Both the position numbers and the translations under genes were made by a program. Below, piece by piece: positions 27,177 to 36,504 of a stretch of DNA of 64,000 nucleotides. The notes beneath the pieces are model-generated. The model had not been told where the DNA came from. It saw nothing but the letters and a program-made list of their open reading frames with translations, and did no database searches. The stretch is from Streptococcus canis. GTDB lineage: Bacteria; Bacillota; Bacilli; Lactobacillales; Streptococcaceae. Location: positions 1,737,501-1,801,500 of the forward strand of contig NZ_LR134293.1 in the NCBI RefSeq assembly GCF_900636575.1, read 5' to 3'. How positions within the stretch are numbered: position 1 is the stretch's first letter; each line of letters begins with the position of its first letter.

Positions 27177-28007
27177 CTAAACGACTAAACGTTTGGTCAT
27201 CGGTGTTTGGTAGTTGAGGCAGCTGTGAATGCGGTGGTGATTCCACCAGTGGACATAGTCCTTAGTTTTGAGGGCCAATTCTTCTAGCGTCTGGAAAGTT
27301 TCCTGGTGGACAAATTCCATTTTGAAAGCACGATAGGTACTTTCAGCAACGGCATTGTCGTAAGGACAACCTGCTTGACTAAGAGAGCGGGTGATTCCGA
27401 AGGCCTCCAACATGTCATCAATCAAAGTATTATCAAACTCCTTCCCACGATCTGACTGGAATATCTTGACTTTGGTCAGAGCGTAAGGGATGCTCTGAAT
27501 CGCTTGTTTGACCAATTCGGGGGTCTTGTGCCAACCAACTGACAGACCGATGATTTCACGATTGAAGAGGTCAATAATCAAGCAAACATAAGCCCAACCA
27601 TTACCGACACGAACGTAGGTTAAGTCTGACACTAAAGCTTTTAGAGGCTTTTCTTGATGAAATTGTCTGGCTAAGTGATTAGGAATAGCTGCCTCATTCT
27701 TCCCTTTTGAATATGGCTTGAAGGCTGCTTTCTGGTAAACGGATACTAAGTTGAGTCTGTGCATGATGCGACGAATCCGACGACGAGACAGCTGGATGCC
27801 TTCATTTTTCAAACATTTCTTGATTTTCCTAGCCCCGTATCTGGCCTTACTTTCGAGAAAAATAGCTTTGATTTTTTCTTCAAGCTCGGTATCAGATACG
27901 GATTCCACAGCTTTGTAGTAATAGCTAGAACGAGGAATACCCAACCACCGACACATGGCTGAAATACTATATTTGTCTTTGTTAGCAGTGATTACTTCTC
28001 TTTTCGT
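27177..28007 (-). CDS. IS3-family transposase OrfB (DDE integrase)
   Basis: The frame opens inside the end of orfA and is probably made by -1 frameshifting at an AAAAG slip site near 28000 (CGAAAAGAG). From there it reads TKREVITANKDKYSISAMCR, then an HTH_21-type region (ARYGARKIKKCLKNEGIQLS) and an rve integrase core with DDE residues in VSDLTYVRVG, FQSDRGKEFDN and NAVAESTYRAFK. The frame is uninterrupted and ends HSCLNYQTPMTK, so the element may be active. The first ATG in this frame is at 27956, but OrfAB fusion is the usual product. Confidence 0.85.
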   Translation of the reverse strand, partial: TKREVITANKDKYSISAMCRWLGIPRSSYYYKAVESVSDTELEEKIKAIFLESKARYGARKIKKCLKNEGIQLSRRRIRRIMHRLNLVSVYQKAAFKPYSKGKNEAAIPNHLARQFHQEKPLKALVSDLTYVRVGNGWAYVCLIIDLFNREIIGLSVGWHKTPELVKQAIQSIPYALTKVKIFQSDRGKEFDNTLIDDMLEAFGITRSLSQAGCPYDNAVAESTYRAFKMEFVHQETFQTLEELALKTKDYVHWWNHHRIHSCLNYQTPMTKRLVV

Positions 28008-28282
28008 GCCATAATCACCGCCGCTTGCTTTAGGATATCTAGCTGCATTTCGAGTTCTTTATTACGCTTTCGGAGTTCCATCAGCTCACGCTGCTCATCT
28101 GTAAGATTATCAATAGTTTTAAAGGAACCAGTTGTTTTTGCCTGACGTACCCACTTATCGAAGGTTGATGGGGTTAACTCATATTCTTTGATAAGCTCAC
28201 TTCGTTTCATCCCTGCATTGTGAAGGTCAACGATTTGTTGCTTAAAGTCGTCGGCGAAGTGGCGACGTATTTTTCTAGACAT
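27992..28282 (-). CDS. IS3-family OrfA (helix-turn-helix, transposase_8)
   Basis: The 96-residue protein has an N-terminal HTH (FADDFKQQIVDLHNAGMKRS and ELTPSTFDKWVRQAK) and a C-terminal leucine-zipper-like helix (ELRKRNKELEMQLDILKQAA). This is the standard DNA-binding and dimerising OrfA of IS150-group elements. It overlaps orfB in the -1 frame. Intact by inspection. Confidence 0.88.
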   Translation of the reverse strand: MSRKIRRHFADDFKQQIVDLHNAGMKRSELIKEYELTPSTFDKWVRQAKTTGSFKTIDNLTDEQRELMELRKRNKELEMQLDILKQAAVIMARKEK

Positions 28283-28360
28283 AATATTCTCCTATTTTCT
28301 TTAGTGTAGAACACTTTATAAGACTGTCTAGTTTAGTGTAACCTATTCATTGATTGTCAA

Positions 28361-28792
28361 GTTTTGGGACCATTCAAAACAACATAGCTCTAAAACTCTA
28401 GCCCTAGCGCTACAAAACCTGTAGTCGTTTTGGGACCATTCAAAACAACATAGCTCTAAAACATTCACTCATTGACATCTTTCTTTCTTCTAGTTTTGGG
28501 ACCATTCAAAACAACATAGCTCTAAAACTTATATATATCCATTAAAAAAGATGGATACGTTTTGGGACCATTCAAAACAACATAGCTCTAAAACGCTTGT
28601 CGATGATTACATCAAAATTTTTGAGTTTTGGGACCATTCAAAACAACATAGCTCTAAAACGCCAACAATGTTGTCAGCGGTACTGCTATCGTTTTGGGAC
28701 CATTCAAAACAACATAGCTCTAAAACGCTGTCCTTGCGTTTTTAAATTCACAGACCGTTTTGGGACCATTCAAAACAACATAGCTCTAAAAC
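28361..28792 (-). CRISPR. Type II-A CRISPR array, leader-proximal half (7 repeats)
   Basis: Seven identical repeats start at 28361, 28427, 28493, 28559, 28625, 28691 and 28757, with six spacers of exactly 30 bases. They match the repeats beyond the insertion, so all 11 belong to one array. Transcription is leftward: the right end meets the leader with CTACGAG directly before the first repeat (minus strand). The spacer at 28529-28558 holds its own inverted repeat (ATCCAT / ATGGAT). No cas9, cas1, cas2, csn2 or tracrRNA-like anti-repeat is visible in the window. Confidence 0.98.
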
Positions 28793-28930
28793 CTCGTAGA
28801 CTATTTTCGTCCACAATTTTTCGTAATCGCACTATTTGTCTTAGCTAGACTTTAGTCTTAAACAGTCCTTTTCATAGCTCCATTATACGCCAAAAAACCT
28901 ATAGAATCAACTTCCCTTCTTATCCCAGCA
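28793..28930 (-). promoter_or_regulatory. CRISPR leader with promoter and leader-anchoring sequence
   Basis: On the minus strand a -35 TTGATT (28905-28910), 17-base spacer and -10 TATAAT (28882-28887) lie about 90 bases upstream of the first repeat. The leader ends in CTACGAG at 28793-28799, the anchoring motif I recall from S. pyogenes and S. thermophilus CRISPR3 leaders. All parts needed for transcription and spacer integration in cis are therefore present. From about 28930 to 29078 I see only the edge of an IS30-type element, with no trace of csn2. Confidence 0.8.
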
Positions 28931-29078
28931 CGACAAACGCATGAAACCTTCTTTTCTCCTTTGTTCTGTCGCCTTACAATTTTTTATGTGCCCAATTTGT
29001 AAAATTAAATTAGACAGAAAAAGCCATCTATGTTAGGCTCAGATAAACACCACATTTGTCTGAAAGGAAGTAACATAA

Positions 29079-29775
29079 ATGACCCATGCCCATCTTACCA
29101 CAAATGAGCTCGTAATGATAGAGGCATCTGTTGAGAAAGATACTTCTGTCCTCGAAATTGCGCAATCACTTAAGCGAAGCCGTCAAACCATTCATAAGGT
29201 AGTGACTTTCCTCAAACAAGGGCATTCAGCCAACTGAGTGCTATCATTACTATAAGGCGAACAAGGCTCGCTGTGGACGTCGTCAGGCTGTGCTTTCTGA
29301 CGATGAAAAGACCTTCATCCAAGACTACTTGACGCAAGATTGGAACTTGGTTGTCATCAAAGGCACCTCTCCCGATTGCATCTCTTACTCTATGAAAACC
29401 TTATATCGTTTGGTGGAACGTGGTGTATTCAAACCAGAAGAAATGCCTTGGAAAGGCCATCGGAAACTAAATGGTTACTCAGAGAAACGAAGAAAACAAA
29501 CTTTTCGACGGGATTTACATGAGCAAGCTGAGTCTTATCCTGAGTTTAAGACTGAATTCGGTCATTTAAAAGGGGGAGACTATTGTCGGAAAGGGGCAGA
29601 AAACGGCTGTCATCACTTTGGTGGAACGCTTGTCCAAAACCATTATCACGCTTCAAACCAATGGACGTAAAGCCAGTGACAATGAGCACTCCATTCATCA
29701 GTAGCTGACTTGATTTCCAAAGCACCTCTTCAAGTCCATCACATTTGACTGTGGGAAAGAATTTTCAAATTTGCT
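29079..29775 (+). pseudogene. IS30-family (IS1239-like) transposase, frameshifted and truncated
   Basis: The start at 29079 reads MTHAHLTTNELVMIEASVEK and then RSRQTIHKVVTFLKQGHSA before a stop at 29235-29237. The next frame gives CGRRQAVLSDDEKTFIQDYL and on to TEFGHLKGGD (to about 29577). A third gives KTAVITLVERLSKTIITLQT, followed by the FDCGKEFSN catalytic block (about 29752). At least two frame changes and stops are present, and the C-terminal third is replaced by an IS982-type sequence. Inactive. Confidence 0.8.
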
Positions 29776-30566
29776 CTAAATTTTATCAAGACTATTGTCC
29801 TGATGCCTTCAAGCTTCGTCGTAATGTTAACATATTTAAAGTTTCAGATGAATCACTCTTAGTCTTGCTTCTCTTGCAAGCTGAACTAAGGATAAGGTCC
29901 CAACGGCATTTCTATCGTATCTGCCAACTGTTTCCTTGTGGAAGATTACTTGAACGAAGCCGTTTTAACCGACGAGCAAGACAGTTGATTTGGCTAGTTC
30001 AAGTCATCAGACAAGCTATGACTGCTCATATTTCTCCTGATGCCATTGTTATCATAGACAGTTTCCCCTTACCACTTTGTCAATCTGTCCGTAACTATAG
30101 AACACGTATTTTTAATGGCTTGGCAGACATTGGTTACAATGCTTCTAAACATCTTTGGTTCTACGGCTTCAAAGTACATATGCTGGTCACTTTATCAGGC
30201 TATATTCTGAATTATGTTGTGACACCAGCCTCTGTTCACGATATTAGAGCAGTTGATGACTTACTCGAAAATTGCCGACAACTTTATATTTTAGCTGATT
30301 TAGGCTATCTTAGTAGAGACCTTAAAGACTATTTGGGTCAAAAAGGCTATCATCTATGGATTCCTTTACGTCAAAACATGGCAGGAGCTAACCAACATAA
30401 TCATTGGCAACTGATGGCTATGAGACGAACCATTGAGACACGCTTCTCAGAGCTTTATGCTCTTTTTAATGTGGAACACACACTGACTAGAGGTTTAGCA
30501 GGACTGCAGTTACGACTTGAGCAAATTGTACTAGCCTATCATTTGAGATATTTTGAAATTATCTAG
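29776..30566 (+). pseudogene. IS982-family transposase, 5'-truncated
   Basis: The frame ending at 30566 matches IS982-family transposases: KVSDESLLVLLLLQAELRIR, then IVIIDSFPLPLCQSVRNY, GYNASKHLWFYGFKVHM, and ILADLGYLSRDLKD. It has no native N-terminus. The open frame reaches back to 29745, but its first residues (MTVGKNF) come from the adjoining IS30 remnant in another frame, so the full open frame of 273 codons is a chimera. IS982 proteins are normally about 290-300 residues. Probably not functional. Confidence 0.75.
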
Positions 30567-30629
30567 CACCACGGGTTAAAAATCAATTATTAGGAAATTT
30601 TCATATAATTTAATTTTTAATAGCCCACG

Positions 30630-31724
30630 TTGTAAAATAAAGTGCAACAAAAAAGACATGTTCGTCTGATATACTAGAATTCCCCAATTCAGTATGGAAA
30701 GCAGATAAACATGTCCAACATTAATTCTACAAGAAAATCCTCCTATTCTCATCTTTCAGCCACAGAACGGGGTGAAATTGCTGCTTATCTTAACATGGGA
30801 AAGAAACCTGTTGAGATTGCTCGACTCCTGGGTCGTCACCATTCTACAATCTGCCGAGAAATAAAACCTGGTTCAGTAGATCAGGTAAAAGATTAGCATG
30901 GAAAGCAAACCTTCTTCAAGGCCTATTTCACTGATAGTGGGTAGCCTGTCTATGAAACCAATCGTCAAAAGAGTTCTTATCTCAAGTTGAATGACTGCTC
31001 CGCTAGGTTCGTTGAACAATTAGAATCTGCCTTGACGGCTAACAGAAGTCGTCCCTCTACCAAAACGATTTATCGCTATATCAAAGAGGGGCTGTTAGCT
31101 AGTAAACCAATCGATTTGCCTAAGATGGTTCGTATCAGAAAACGTTCTAAGAAAGTCACAAAGACAAATAAGAAGACTTTAGGTAAAGTTATCGAAGAAT
31201 GTCCAGAATATAACAATGATCGTTCTGAATTTGGGCATTGGGAGATTGATTTGGTTCTTGGCAAGAAAACCAAAGGTGAAGCTGTTATATTGACTTTGGT
31301 AGAGCGCCAGACACGCTATGCACTAGGAGTTAAGCTAAAAGACAAGCGGTCCCAAACCATTAACCGTGCTGTCAGGCATCTCATCAGTCAGTACCCTATT
31401 GCCTCCATCACAGCAGATAATGGTTCTGGGTTTAGTTTACTCTCAAACGTAGAGGCTGTCGACGTTTACTTTGCACATCCCTATTCTTCGCATGAGAGAG
31501 GGACAAACGAGAACTTCAATGGCCTCCTCAGAGAATAGGTCCCTAAAGGAGTCTCACTTAATCCACTAACCTCTGAAGAACTTGACAATTATATTACTGC
31601 CATCAATGAGCGCCCAAAACGACTTCTTCAATACCAATCCTCAAAATTCCTGTTTGAGCTATCCCGAACAGCTTAACCTCTGGAACTCTAGTTATCTATG
31701 AACTGGTTGCACTTGACTTGACAA
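30630..31724 (+). mobile_element. IS30-family element, about 1.1 kb, degraded
   Basis: Terminal inverted repeats are recognisable: left TTGTAAAATAAAGTGCAAC (30630-30648) against right GTTGCACTTGACTTGACAA (31706-31724). They enclose one broken transposase gene. It lies directly after the IS982 remnant and completes the IS cluster next to the CRISPR leader. Confidence 0.7.
30711..31675 (+). pseudogene. IS30-family transposase, disrupted
   Basis: The N-terminal part (30711-30896) reads HLSATERGEIAAYLNMGKKP and LLGRHHSTICREI, an IS30 HTH_38 domain, then runs into a stop. The rest is spread over 30987-31538 (KTIYRYIKEGLL; FGHWEIDLVLGKKTKGEAVI; ITADNGSGF; HERGTNENFNGLLRE), which then hits a stop. 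The final part is VPKGVSLNPLTSEELDNYI to the stop at 31673. An internal deletion joins SRPS to TKTIYRYI. Catalytic residues survive but in separate frames. Confidence 0.8.
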
Positions 31725-31777
31725 CTTGCGCCTTTTTTAATAGCTCTGAAAATCTCTCTTTTTTCTTAACTGTCCAC

Positions 31778-31828
31778 TAAAAAAGAGCCTATCTAGCTAC
31801 TAAGTTAAGTGCTAGATGCGCTCTTTTT
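31778..31828 (-). terminator. Terminator overlapping the 3' end of the 246-residue protein gene
   Basis: On the minus strand AAAAAGAGCGCATCTAGC pairs with GCTAGATAGGCTCTTTTT, with one mismatch, and ends in a T-run. The left arm lies inside the last codons of the gene, whose stop is at 31805-31807. Confidence 0.65.
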
Positions 31829-32545
31829 GGTTACCTTTTTAAAAATAATTTTTTCATCACCTAATAACTCAAGTTTCTTGCCAAAGCGGGTGTAGTCAAA
31901 ATGCCCATTAGGCTTTGTTATCCCCTTAGAAAGATAGGTATGTCCTGTAGAGAGTTCTTCAATATCAATCGTATGTAAGATTCTGTTAACCCTTCCTTTA
32001 ATCACGACAGCCGATAAACTCCCTGTTTCATGATTGTAATCACCTCCAATATTAGAGGCCAATTTTTCAAAAGCCTGATCTAAAATCAATTCTAATTCAT
32101 GGTCGGCAGGCATGCTACTTTCAACAATCTGGCGTTCTTCTGGACTCAAATCACCAATCACTAAATGGTTTTCTTTTAATGTTCTTAGTAATTCATGCTG
32201 ATGGTAGGAGGCCAATCGCTTTGCAAAGGCATCTTTTTCGACCTGAACGCGAAAACTTAAGTGAATCTTATTATCTTTAACCTTTAAAATCATCTCAGAT
32301 GATGTTAACAAACTATCATCAATCAAGGGACTTTGATGCAGGCCTGTAAGTCGTTTTGCAAAATCATCTCCTAATTTTTGATCAATACTGGTTGTCTTCC
32401 AGGTGCCCTCAATAGAGCTATTGCGGTACCTGATTGCAAATAATACAACAAGTAAGATGAGAAAAAGGATAAATACAAAAAGGGCATTGCATTGGTCCCA
32501 TAACAATGACTTCCTTTTAGGCTGCCCTACGGCTACTTGTGTCAT
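31805..32545 (-). CDS. Membrane-anchored hypothetical protein
   Basis: The 246-residue protein has a short cytoplasmic N-terminus, one membrane span near residues 25-45 (NALFVFILFLILLVVLFAIR) and an extracytoplasmic domain of about 200 residues. That domain opens with SSIEGTWKTTSID, a lipocalin-like start. I do not recognise a named family; it looks like a streptococcal conserved protein. It stands alone between the insertion-sequence cluster and engB and has its own terminator. Function unknown. Confidence 0.65.
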   Translation of the reverse strand: MTQVAVGQPKRKSLLWDQCNALFVFILFLILLVVLFAIRYRNSSIEGTWKTTSIDQKLGDDFAKRLTGLHQSPLIDDSLLTSSEMILKVKDNKIHLSFRVQVEKDAFAKRLASYHQHELLRTLKENHLVIGDLSPEERQIVESSMPADHELELILDQAFEKLASNIGGDYNHETGSLSAVVIKGRVNRILHTIDIEELSTGHTYLSKGITKPNGHFDYTRFGKKLELLGDEKIIFKKVTKKSASST

Positions 32546-32607
32546 GACTTATCTCCTTAATGTAAAAATACTAGCATGTCCTCAAGAGGGCATCAAGTAA
32601 CTTTGGA

Positions 32608-32641
32608 AAATTTCTCAGCAAGTTCTCACTATTGCTGAGAA
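32608..32641 (-). terminator. Inverted repeat, probable terminator of clpX-engB
   Basis: TTCTCAGCAA (32612-32621) and TTGCTGAGAA (32632-32641) form a perfect 10-bp stem. Read on the minus strand it is followed by ATTTTCC, a modest T-run, about 55 bases past the engB stop. Confidence 0.5.
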
Positions 32642-32694
32642 GAAAAACACTCTCCGCTGAGAATGCTTTCATAGATAACAAGTCATCTACTCCT

Positions 32695-33294
32695 TTATAG
32701 GTGTGCTAAAATAGCATCCCATGAGTCATCAATACCAATCCGGTCAACCGCTGAAAAAATGATAAAGGTATCTTCTTTATCAAAATTCAAAGCCTTTTTA
32801 ACCATCGACTCATGCTTGTTCCATTTGCCACGAGGAATCTTATCTGCTTTGGTTGCAACAATAATAGCAGGAATGTCATAGTACTTCAAAAAGTCATACA
32901 TCTGAATATCTTCTTTTGAAGGGGCATGACGCAAATCAACCAAACTCACAACTGCACGCAGATTATCTCTGCAGGTTAAGTATTCTTCAATCATCTTTCC
33001 CCATTTGGCTCGTTCACTTTTGGAGACCTTGGCATAACCATAGCCAGGAACATCGACAAAGCGAAGCTTATCATCAATATTGAAGAAATTTAATAATTGT
33101 GTTTTTCCTGGTTTACTTGAGGTTCTCGCCAAATTTTTGCGACCCAGTATGGTATTAATAAAACTAGACTTGCCAACATTAGAACGTCCAGCTAAAGCAA
33201 TTTCTGGTAGGTCATCTTGGGGGTAGTGGGATTTATTGGTAGCACTCAGTAAAATCGAGGCATTATGTGTGTTTAGAACTTGTTCTTCAGCCAT
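32695..33294 (-). CDS. engB: Ribosome biogenesis GTPase EngB (YsxC/YihA)
   Basis: This 199-residue GTPase has G1 [12 protein letters not shown] near residue 36, G3 DVPGYG, G4 [11 protein letters not shown] and G5 FSAVD. It is needed for assembly of the large ribosomal subunit. It lies 9 bases after clpX on the same strand, a conserved pairing in streptococci and other Firmicutes. Length is normal. Confidence 0.95.
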   Translation of the reverse strand: MAEEQVLNTHNASILLSATNKSHYPQDDLPEIALAGRSNVGKSSFINTILGRKNLARTSSKPGKTQLLNFFNIDDKLRFVDVPGYGYAKVSKSERAKWGKMIEEYLTCRDNLRAVVSLVDLRHAPSKEDIQMYDFLKYYDIPAIIVATKADKIPRGKWNKHESMVKKALNFDKEDTFIIFSAVDRIGIDDSWDAILAHL

Positions 33295-33303
33295 GGTGTC
33301 TCC

Positions 33304-34533
33304 TTATGCTGTTTCTAAAACGGGTTTTGCCTTACCTTCAACTGCAGCCTTGGTGATACGAACTTTAGTCACATCTTCTTGACTTGGCACTTCAAACATA
33401 ATGTCCAACATGGTTTCTTCAATGATAGAACGGAGACCACGTGCTCCTGTTTTGCGTTCAATCGCTTTACTTGCAATGGCTTCAAGGGCACCCTTCTCAA
33501 ATTCTAATTCAACACCATCATAAGATAACAAGGCTTGGTATTGTTTAACAAGAGCATTTCTTGGCTCTGTTAATATTTGGATCAAGTCTGAGGTGTTAAG
33601 CTGTTCAAGGGCTGCCACAACTGGTAAACGGCCAATAAATTCAGGAATAAGACCAAATTTTTGGATATCTTCTGATATAATTTCTTGCATGTAAGAAGCA
33701 TTATCATCAATTTTACGGCTGTTTTGACCAAAACCAATGATTTTTTCCCCTAGACGCTGTTTAACAATCTCCTCAATGCCATCAAATGCCCCACCAACAA
33801 TGAATAAGATATTTTTTGTATCAATTTGAATCATTTCCTGATTAGGGTGCTTTCGCCCACCTTGAGGAGGAACACTCGCAACAGTACCTTCAATAATTTT
33901 TAACAGAGCCTGTTGTACTCCCTCGCCTGACACATCTCGTGTGATGGACACATTCTCACCTTTTTTAGCAATCTTATCAATTTCATCAACATAAATGATG
34001 CCACGCTCTGCTCGCTCCACATTATAATCCGCTGCTTGAATCAGTTTGAGAAGGATATTTTCAACGTCCTCTCCCACATATCCAGCTTCTGTTAAGGAGG
34101 TAGCATCTGCAATAGCAAAAGGCACATTTAAACTCTTAGCCAATGTCTGTGCCAAAAACGTCTTTCCAGAGCCTGTTGGGCCAATCATTAAAATATTTGA
34201 TTTTTGCAAATCAACATCTTCGTCATCACGGCTTTCAGCAAATGAAACACGCTTGTAATGATTATAGACTGCAACTGCTAAGGCCCGTTTGGCACGGTCT
34301 TGACCAACCACGTATTGGTTTAAAATATTAAGAAGTTCTTTTGGTTTTGGAACCTCTGTTAAATCAGCCAGTACTTCTTCTGCCAATTCTTCTTTGATAA
34401 TTTCTTGTGATAGGGCTACACATTCATTACAAATAAAAACGTTGTTCCCTGCAATGATTTTTTTGACTTCATCTTGGCTTTTGCCACAAAATGAACAATA
34501 TACCTTAATATCGTTAGTACGATTTCCTGCCAT
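33304..34533 (-). CDS. clpX: ATP-dependent Clp protease ATP-binding subunit ClpX
   Basis: The 409-residue AAA+ unfoldase has an N-terminal zinc domain ([13 protein letters not shown] and FICNEC), Walker A GPTGSGKT, Walker [14 protein letters not shown], and the IGF loop ([11 protein letters not shown]) that docks ClpP. It unfolds substrates including ssrA-tagged proteins, linking it to the tmRNA gene in this window. It lies upstream of engB and downstream of the dfr-small-protein pair. Complete by inspection. Confidence 0.97.
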   Translation of the reverse strand: MAGNRTNDIKVYCSFCGKSQDEVKKIIAGNNVFICNECVALSQEIIKEELAEEVLADLTEVPKPKELLNILNQYVVGQDRAKRALAVAVYNHYKRVSFAESRDDEDVDLQKSNILMIGPTGSGKTFLAQTLAKSLNVPFAIADATSLTEAGYVGEDVENILLKLIQAADYNVERAERGIIYVDEIDKIAKKGENVSITRDVSGEGVQQALLKIIEGTVASVPPQGGRKHPNQEMIQIDTKNILFIVGGAFDGIEEIVKQRLGEKIIGFGQNSRKIDDNASYMQEIISEDIQKFGLIPEFIGRLPVVAALEQLNTSDLIQILTEPRNALVKQYQALLSYDGVELEFEKGALEAIASKAIERKTGARGLRSIIEETMLDIMFEVPSQEDVTKVRITKAAVEGKAKPVLETA

Positions 34534-34690
34534 TTCCTATAACTCTCTCTTACTTTCTCTTATCATTTCCGCGTTTTCTTACGAGCTAATGTGCTCACAT
34601 CGCTTTCAAAAAGGCCGATTTCTCCATGACAGCCTCATCAGTCACGACAAGTTCCCCAATTCAATCAATCACTACTCTTATTTCTTTTCT

Positions 34691-34861
34691 TTAAAACAAA
34701 GTGCCATAAAAAGCATGGATACTATTAACCAGATTAGTGAAAGCATTTAACAAGAAAAGGATTCCTAAGCCATAACGATTTTTCCTAAAGGCTGGAATAG
34801 CACATAGAACACAAATCGCGCACAAAAAGGCCGTAAATACTCCAAAAATACTACGCTGCAT
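34691..34861 (-). CDS. Small membrane protein of 56 residues
   Basis: This small gene begins MQRSIFGVFTAFLCAICVLC and has two hydrophobic segments (about residues 5-23 and 32-53) around a short basic loop (FRKNRYG). The ATG at 34861 is preceded by AGGGAGA. It lies 19 bases after dfr and about 160 bases before clpX on the same strand, so it is probably part of the thyA-dfr-clpX transcript. A small protein at this place is, as far as I recall, conserved among streptococci, but no function is known. The coding frame reaches a TAA stop at 34691. Confidence 0.65.
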   Translation of the reverse strand: MQRSIFGVFTAFLCAICVLCAIPAFRKNRYGLGILFLLNAFTNLVNSIHAFYGTLF

Positions 34862-34880
34862 TGCCTATCTTCTCCCTATA

Positions 34881-35378
34881 CTATTGATGTTTCAAGACAG
34901 TGACGGTAAAATCATAAGGATTTTTTTCATCCTTAGGATAAAAAGTTTGACTTTCTTCAACAAAGTGTCTTAAATCTAGGTTGGGTCGATAGGTATCCCC
35001 TTCAAACTGATGGTGAACAACTGTTTTAATCACACAATTATAGTAGCCATCAAAAGCTTCTAAAACCTTGCTTCCGCCAATAATATATAGTGTCTTTTCT
35101 TGGGAATGGTACCAATCCAATACTTTTTCGACACTGGTCATTGTCACAACCCCGTCCACTTGATAGGTCACGTCTCTTGTCATGACAAGGGTTTGACGAT
35201 TAGGAAGCAGCCTGCGGTTCATGCCGTCAAAGGTCACGCGCCCCATTAAAATAGCCTGATGCAGGGTGGTTTCTTTAAAATGCTGTAATTCTCTTGGTAA
35301 ATGCCATGGTAACTTACCATCAACTCCAATAAGACCTGCTTCATCTTCTGCCCAAATCGCAATTATTTCCTTTGTCAT
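34881..35378 (-). CDS. folA: Dihydrofolate reductase
   Basis: The 165-residue enzyme starts [20 protein letters not shown], then [12 protein letters not shown] with the substrate Asp replaced by the Glu seen in Firmicutes, and has [11 protein letters not shown] for NADPH binding. It regenerates tetrahydrofolate and is the trimethoprim target. It follows thyA by about 80 bases on the same strand, the usual pairing, since thymidylate synthase makes its substrate dihydrofolate. Confidence 0.93.
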   Translation of the reverse strand: MTKEIIAIWAEDEAGLIGVDGKLPWHLPRELQHFKETTLHQAILMGRVTFDGMNRRLLPNRQTLVMTRDVTYQVDGVVTMTSVEKVLDWYHSQEKTLYIIGGSKVLEAFDGYYNCVIKTVVHHQFEGDTYRPNLDLRHFVEESQTFYPKDEKNPYDFTVTVLKHQ

Positions 35379-35457
35379 TTGTTTTTACCTTTACCTTGAA
35401 CTTTACTTATTTTATCAAATTTCGTGATAAAATGCTCACAAAAAATCCAAATTATCC

Positions 35458-36297
35458 TTAGATGGCCAAGTCAAAACGCAACTGTGGCTTGACAGGTTCA
35501 TAATTTTGCAACTCAAAGTCTTCTGGCCTTATTTCAAAGAAATTAGTACCATCTGGAACATTTAGAACAAGCTTAGGCTGACAGTCTGTCGGTTGGCGCT
35601 CTAACAATTCCTGGGCTTGAGAAAACTGGTTGTCATAAATATGCAAATTATTGACAAAGTAAAAGAATTTGCCAACTTTCCAACCAAAATGTTTAGCAAT
35701 CATCATCTGTAAGGCAACGTACTGCATGGCATTGATATGATGGGCAACCAACATATCATTAGAGCGTTGGGTCAAGGTAGCATCTAAATAAAGGTCACCA
35801 TCGACACGTCTGACATCAAACATGGTTTGAAAAGCACATGGCAATAGCCCTTCAGTCTCTTTAAAAGCTTCATAATCCCAAAGGGAAATAACATTACGAC
35901 GGTTCCAAGGGTTTTCTGCCAACTGGTCTAATATTTTTGAAATAATATCATGCTTTTTAACCACAGCACCGTAACGCTGTCCGATTGTACGTGTTTGGCC
36001 AACCTCCCATTCGTTCCAATAATGAACATTGTATTTATTTTCCAAAACGTCCAGACTGTTGGACTGATCTTGATAAATCCACAATAATTCTTTAATCGCT
36101 GACTTGATGGGGATTGGACGTAAAGTTGTAATGGGAAATTCTCCCTTAGCTAAATCATACTCTGCAAAGACCCCTGTGATGTATTTAGAATTAGCCGTGC
36201 GGCCATCTTTGTACTTGGGACGTGCTTGCTCACTAAAGACACCTTCGTCCATAATTTTTTGAATATTAGCTTTAAAAATCTGGTCTGCTTTTGTCAT
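35458..36297 (-). CDS. thyA: Thymidylate synthase
   Basis: This 279-residue enzyme has the active-site Cys in [13 protein letters not shown], the [20 protein letters not shown] block and the C-terminal RFDLAI. It methylates dUMP with methylene-tetrahydrofolate. I start at ATG 36297 ([13 protein letters not shown]), preceded by AAAGGGAT; an ATG ten codons upstream lacks support. Upstream of dfr in the same operon. Confidence 0.95.
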   Translation of the reverse strand: MTKADQIFKANIQKIMDEGVFSEQARPKYKDGRTANSKYITGVFAEYDLAKGEFPITTLRPIPIKSAIKELLWIYQDQSNSLDVLENKYNVHYWNEWEVGQTRTIGQRYGAVVKKHDIISKILDQLAENPWNRRNVISLWDYEAFKETEGLLPCAFQTMFDVRRVDGDLYLDATLTQRSNDMLVAHHINAMQYVALQMMIAKHFGWKVGKFFYFVNNLHIYDNQFSQAQELLERQPTDCQPKLVLNVPDGTNFFEIRPEDFELQNYEPVKPQLRFDLAI

Positions 36298-36504
36298 CTC
36301 AAATCCCTTTCTGTAACCACACTTCACACTATTCTAACTAATTTTCTTAAAAAACACCAGAAGAAAAAATCAAAGCACCTACTATAGGCAAGATGAGTGG
36401 TTTTTGATTTGAAAGATAAAACTAATAACTTTATCAGACTAGTTTTGGTATAAAATGTGATAAAATGGATAAGATCACAAAAATGGATATAAAGAAGGAC
36501 AACT

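Larger units (their letters stand above)
27109..28360. mobile_element. IS3-family (IS150-group) insertion inside the CRISPR array
   Basis: The interval between two intact CRISPR repeats holds a complete-looking two-gene IS3-family element on the minus strand. Imperfect terminal repeats share TTATAAAGTG (near 27160 on the left; as CACTTTATAA near 28312-28321 on the right), suggesting ends near 27151 and 28330. The 30 bases at 28331-28360 have exactly spacer length, and 42 bases remain at 27109-27150, but no repeat lies between them. The insertion therefore seems to have cost array sequence. Exact ends and target duplication could not be fixed by eye. Confidence 0.8.

Noticed and set aside
28860..29078. 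Possible remains of csn2 or tracrRNA upstream of the CRISPR leader
   Set aside because: I read all three minus-strand frames and looked for an anti-repeat; nothing resembled Csn2 or a tracrRNA.
36355..36420. Hairpin-like sequence between thyA and mvaS as a riboswitch
   Set aside because: The inverted bases are short and imperfect and match no riboswitch class I know.
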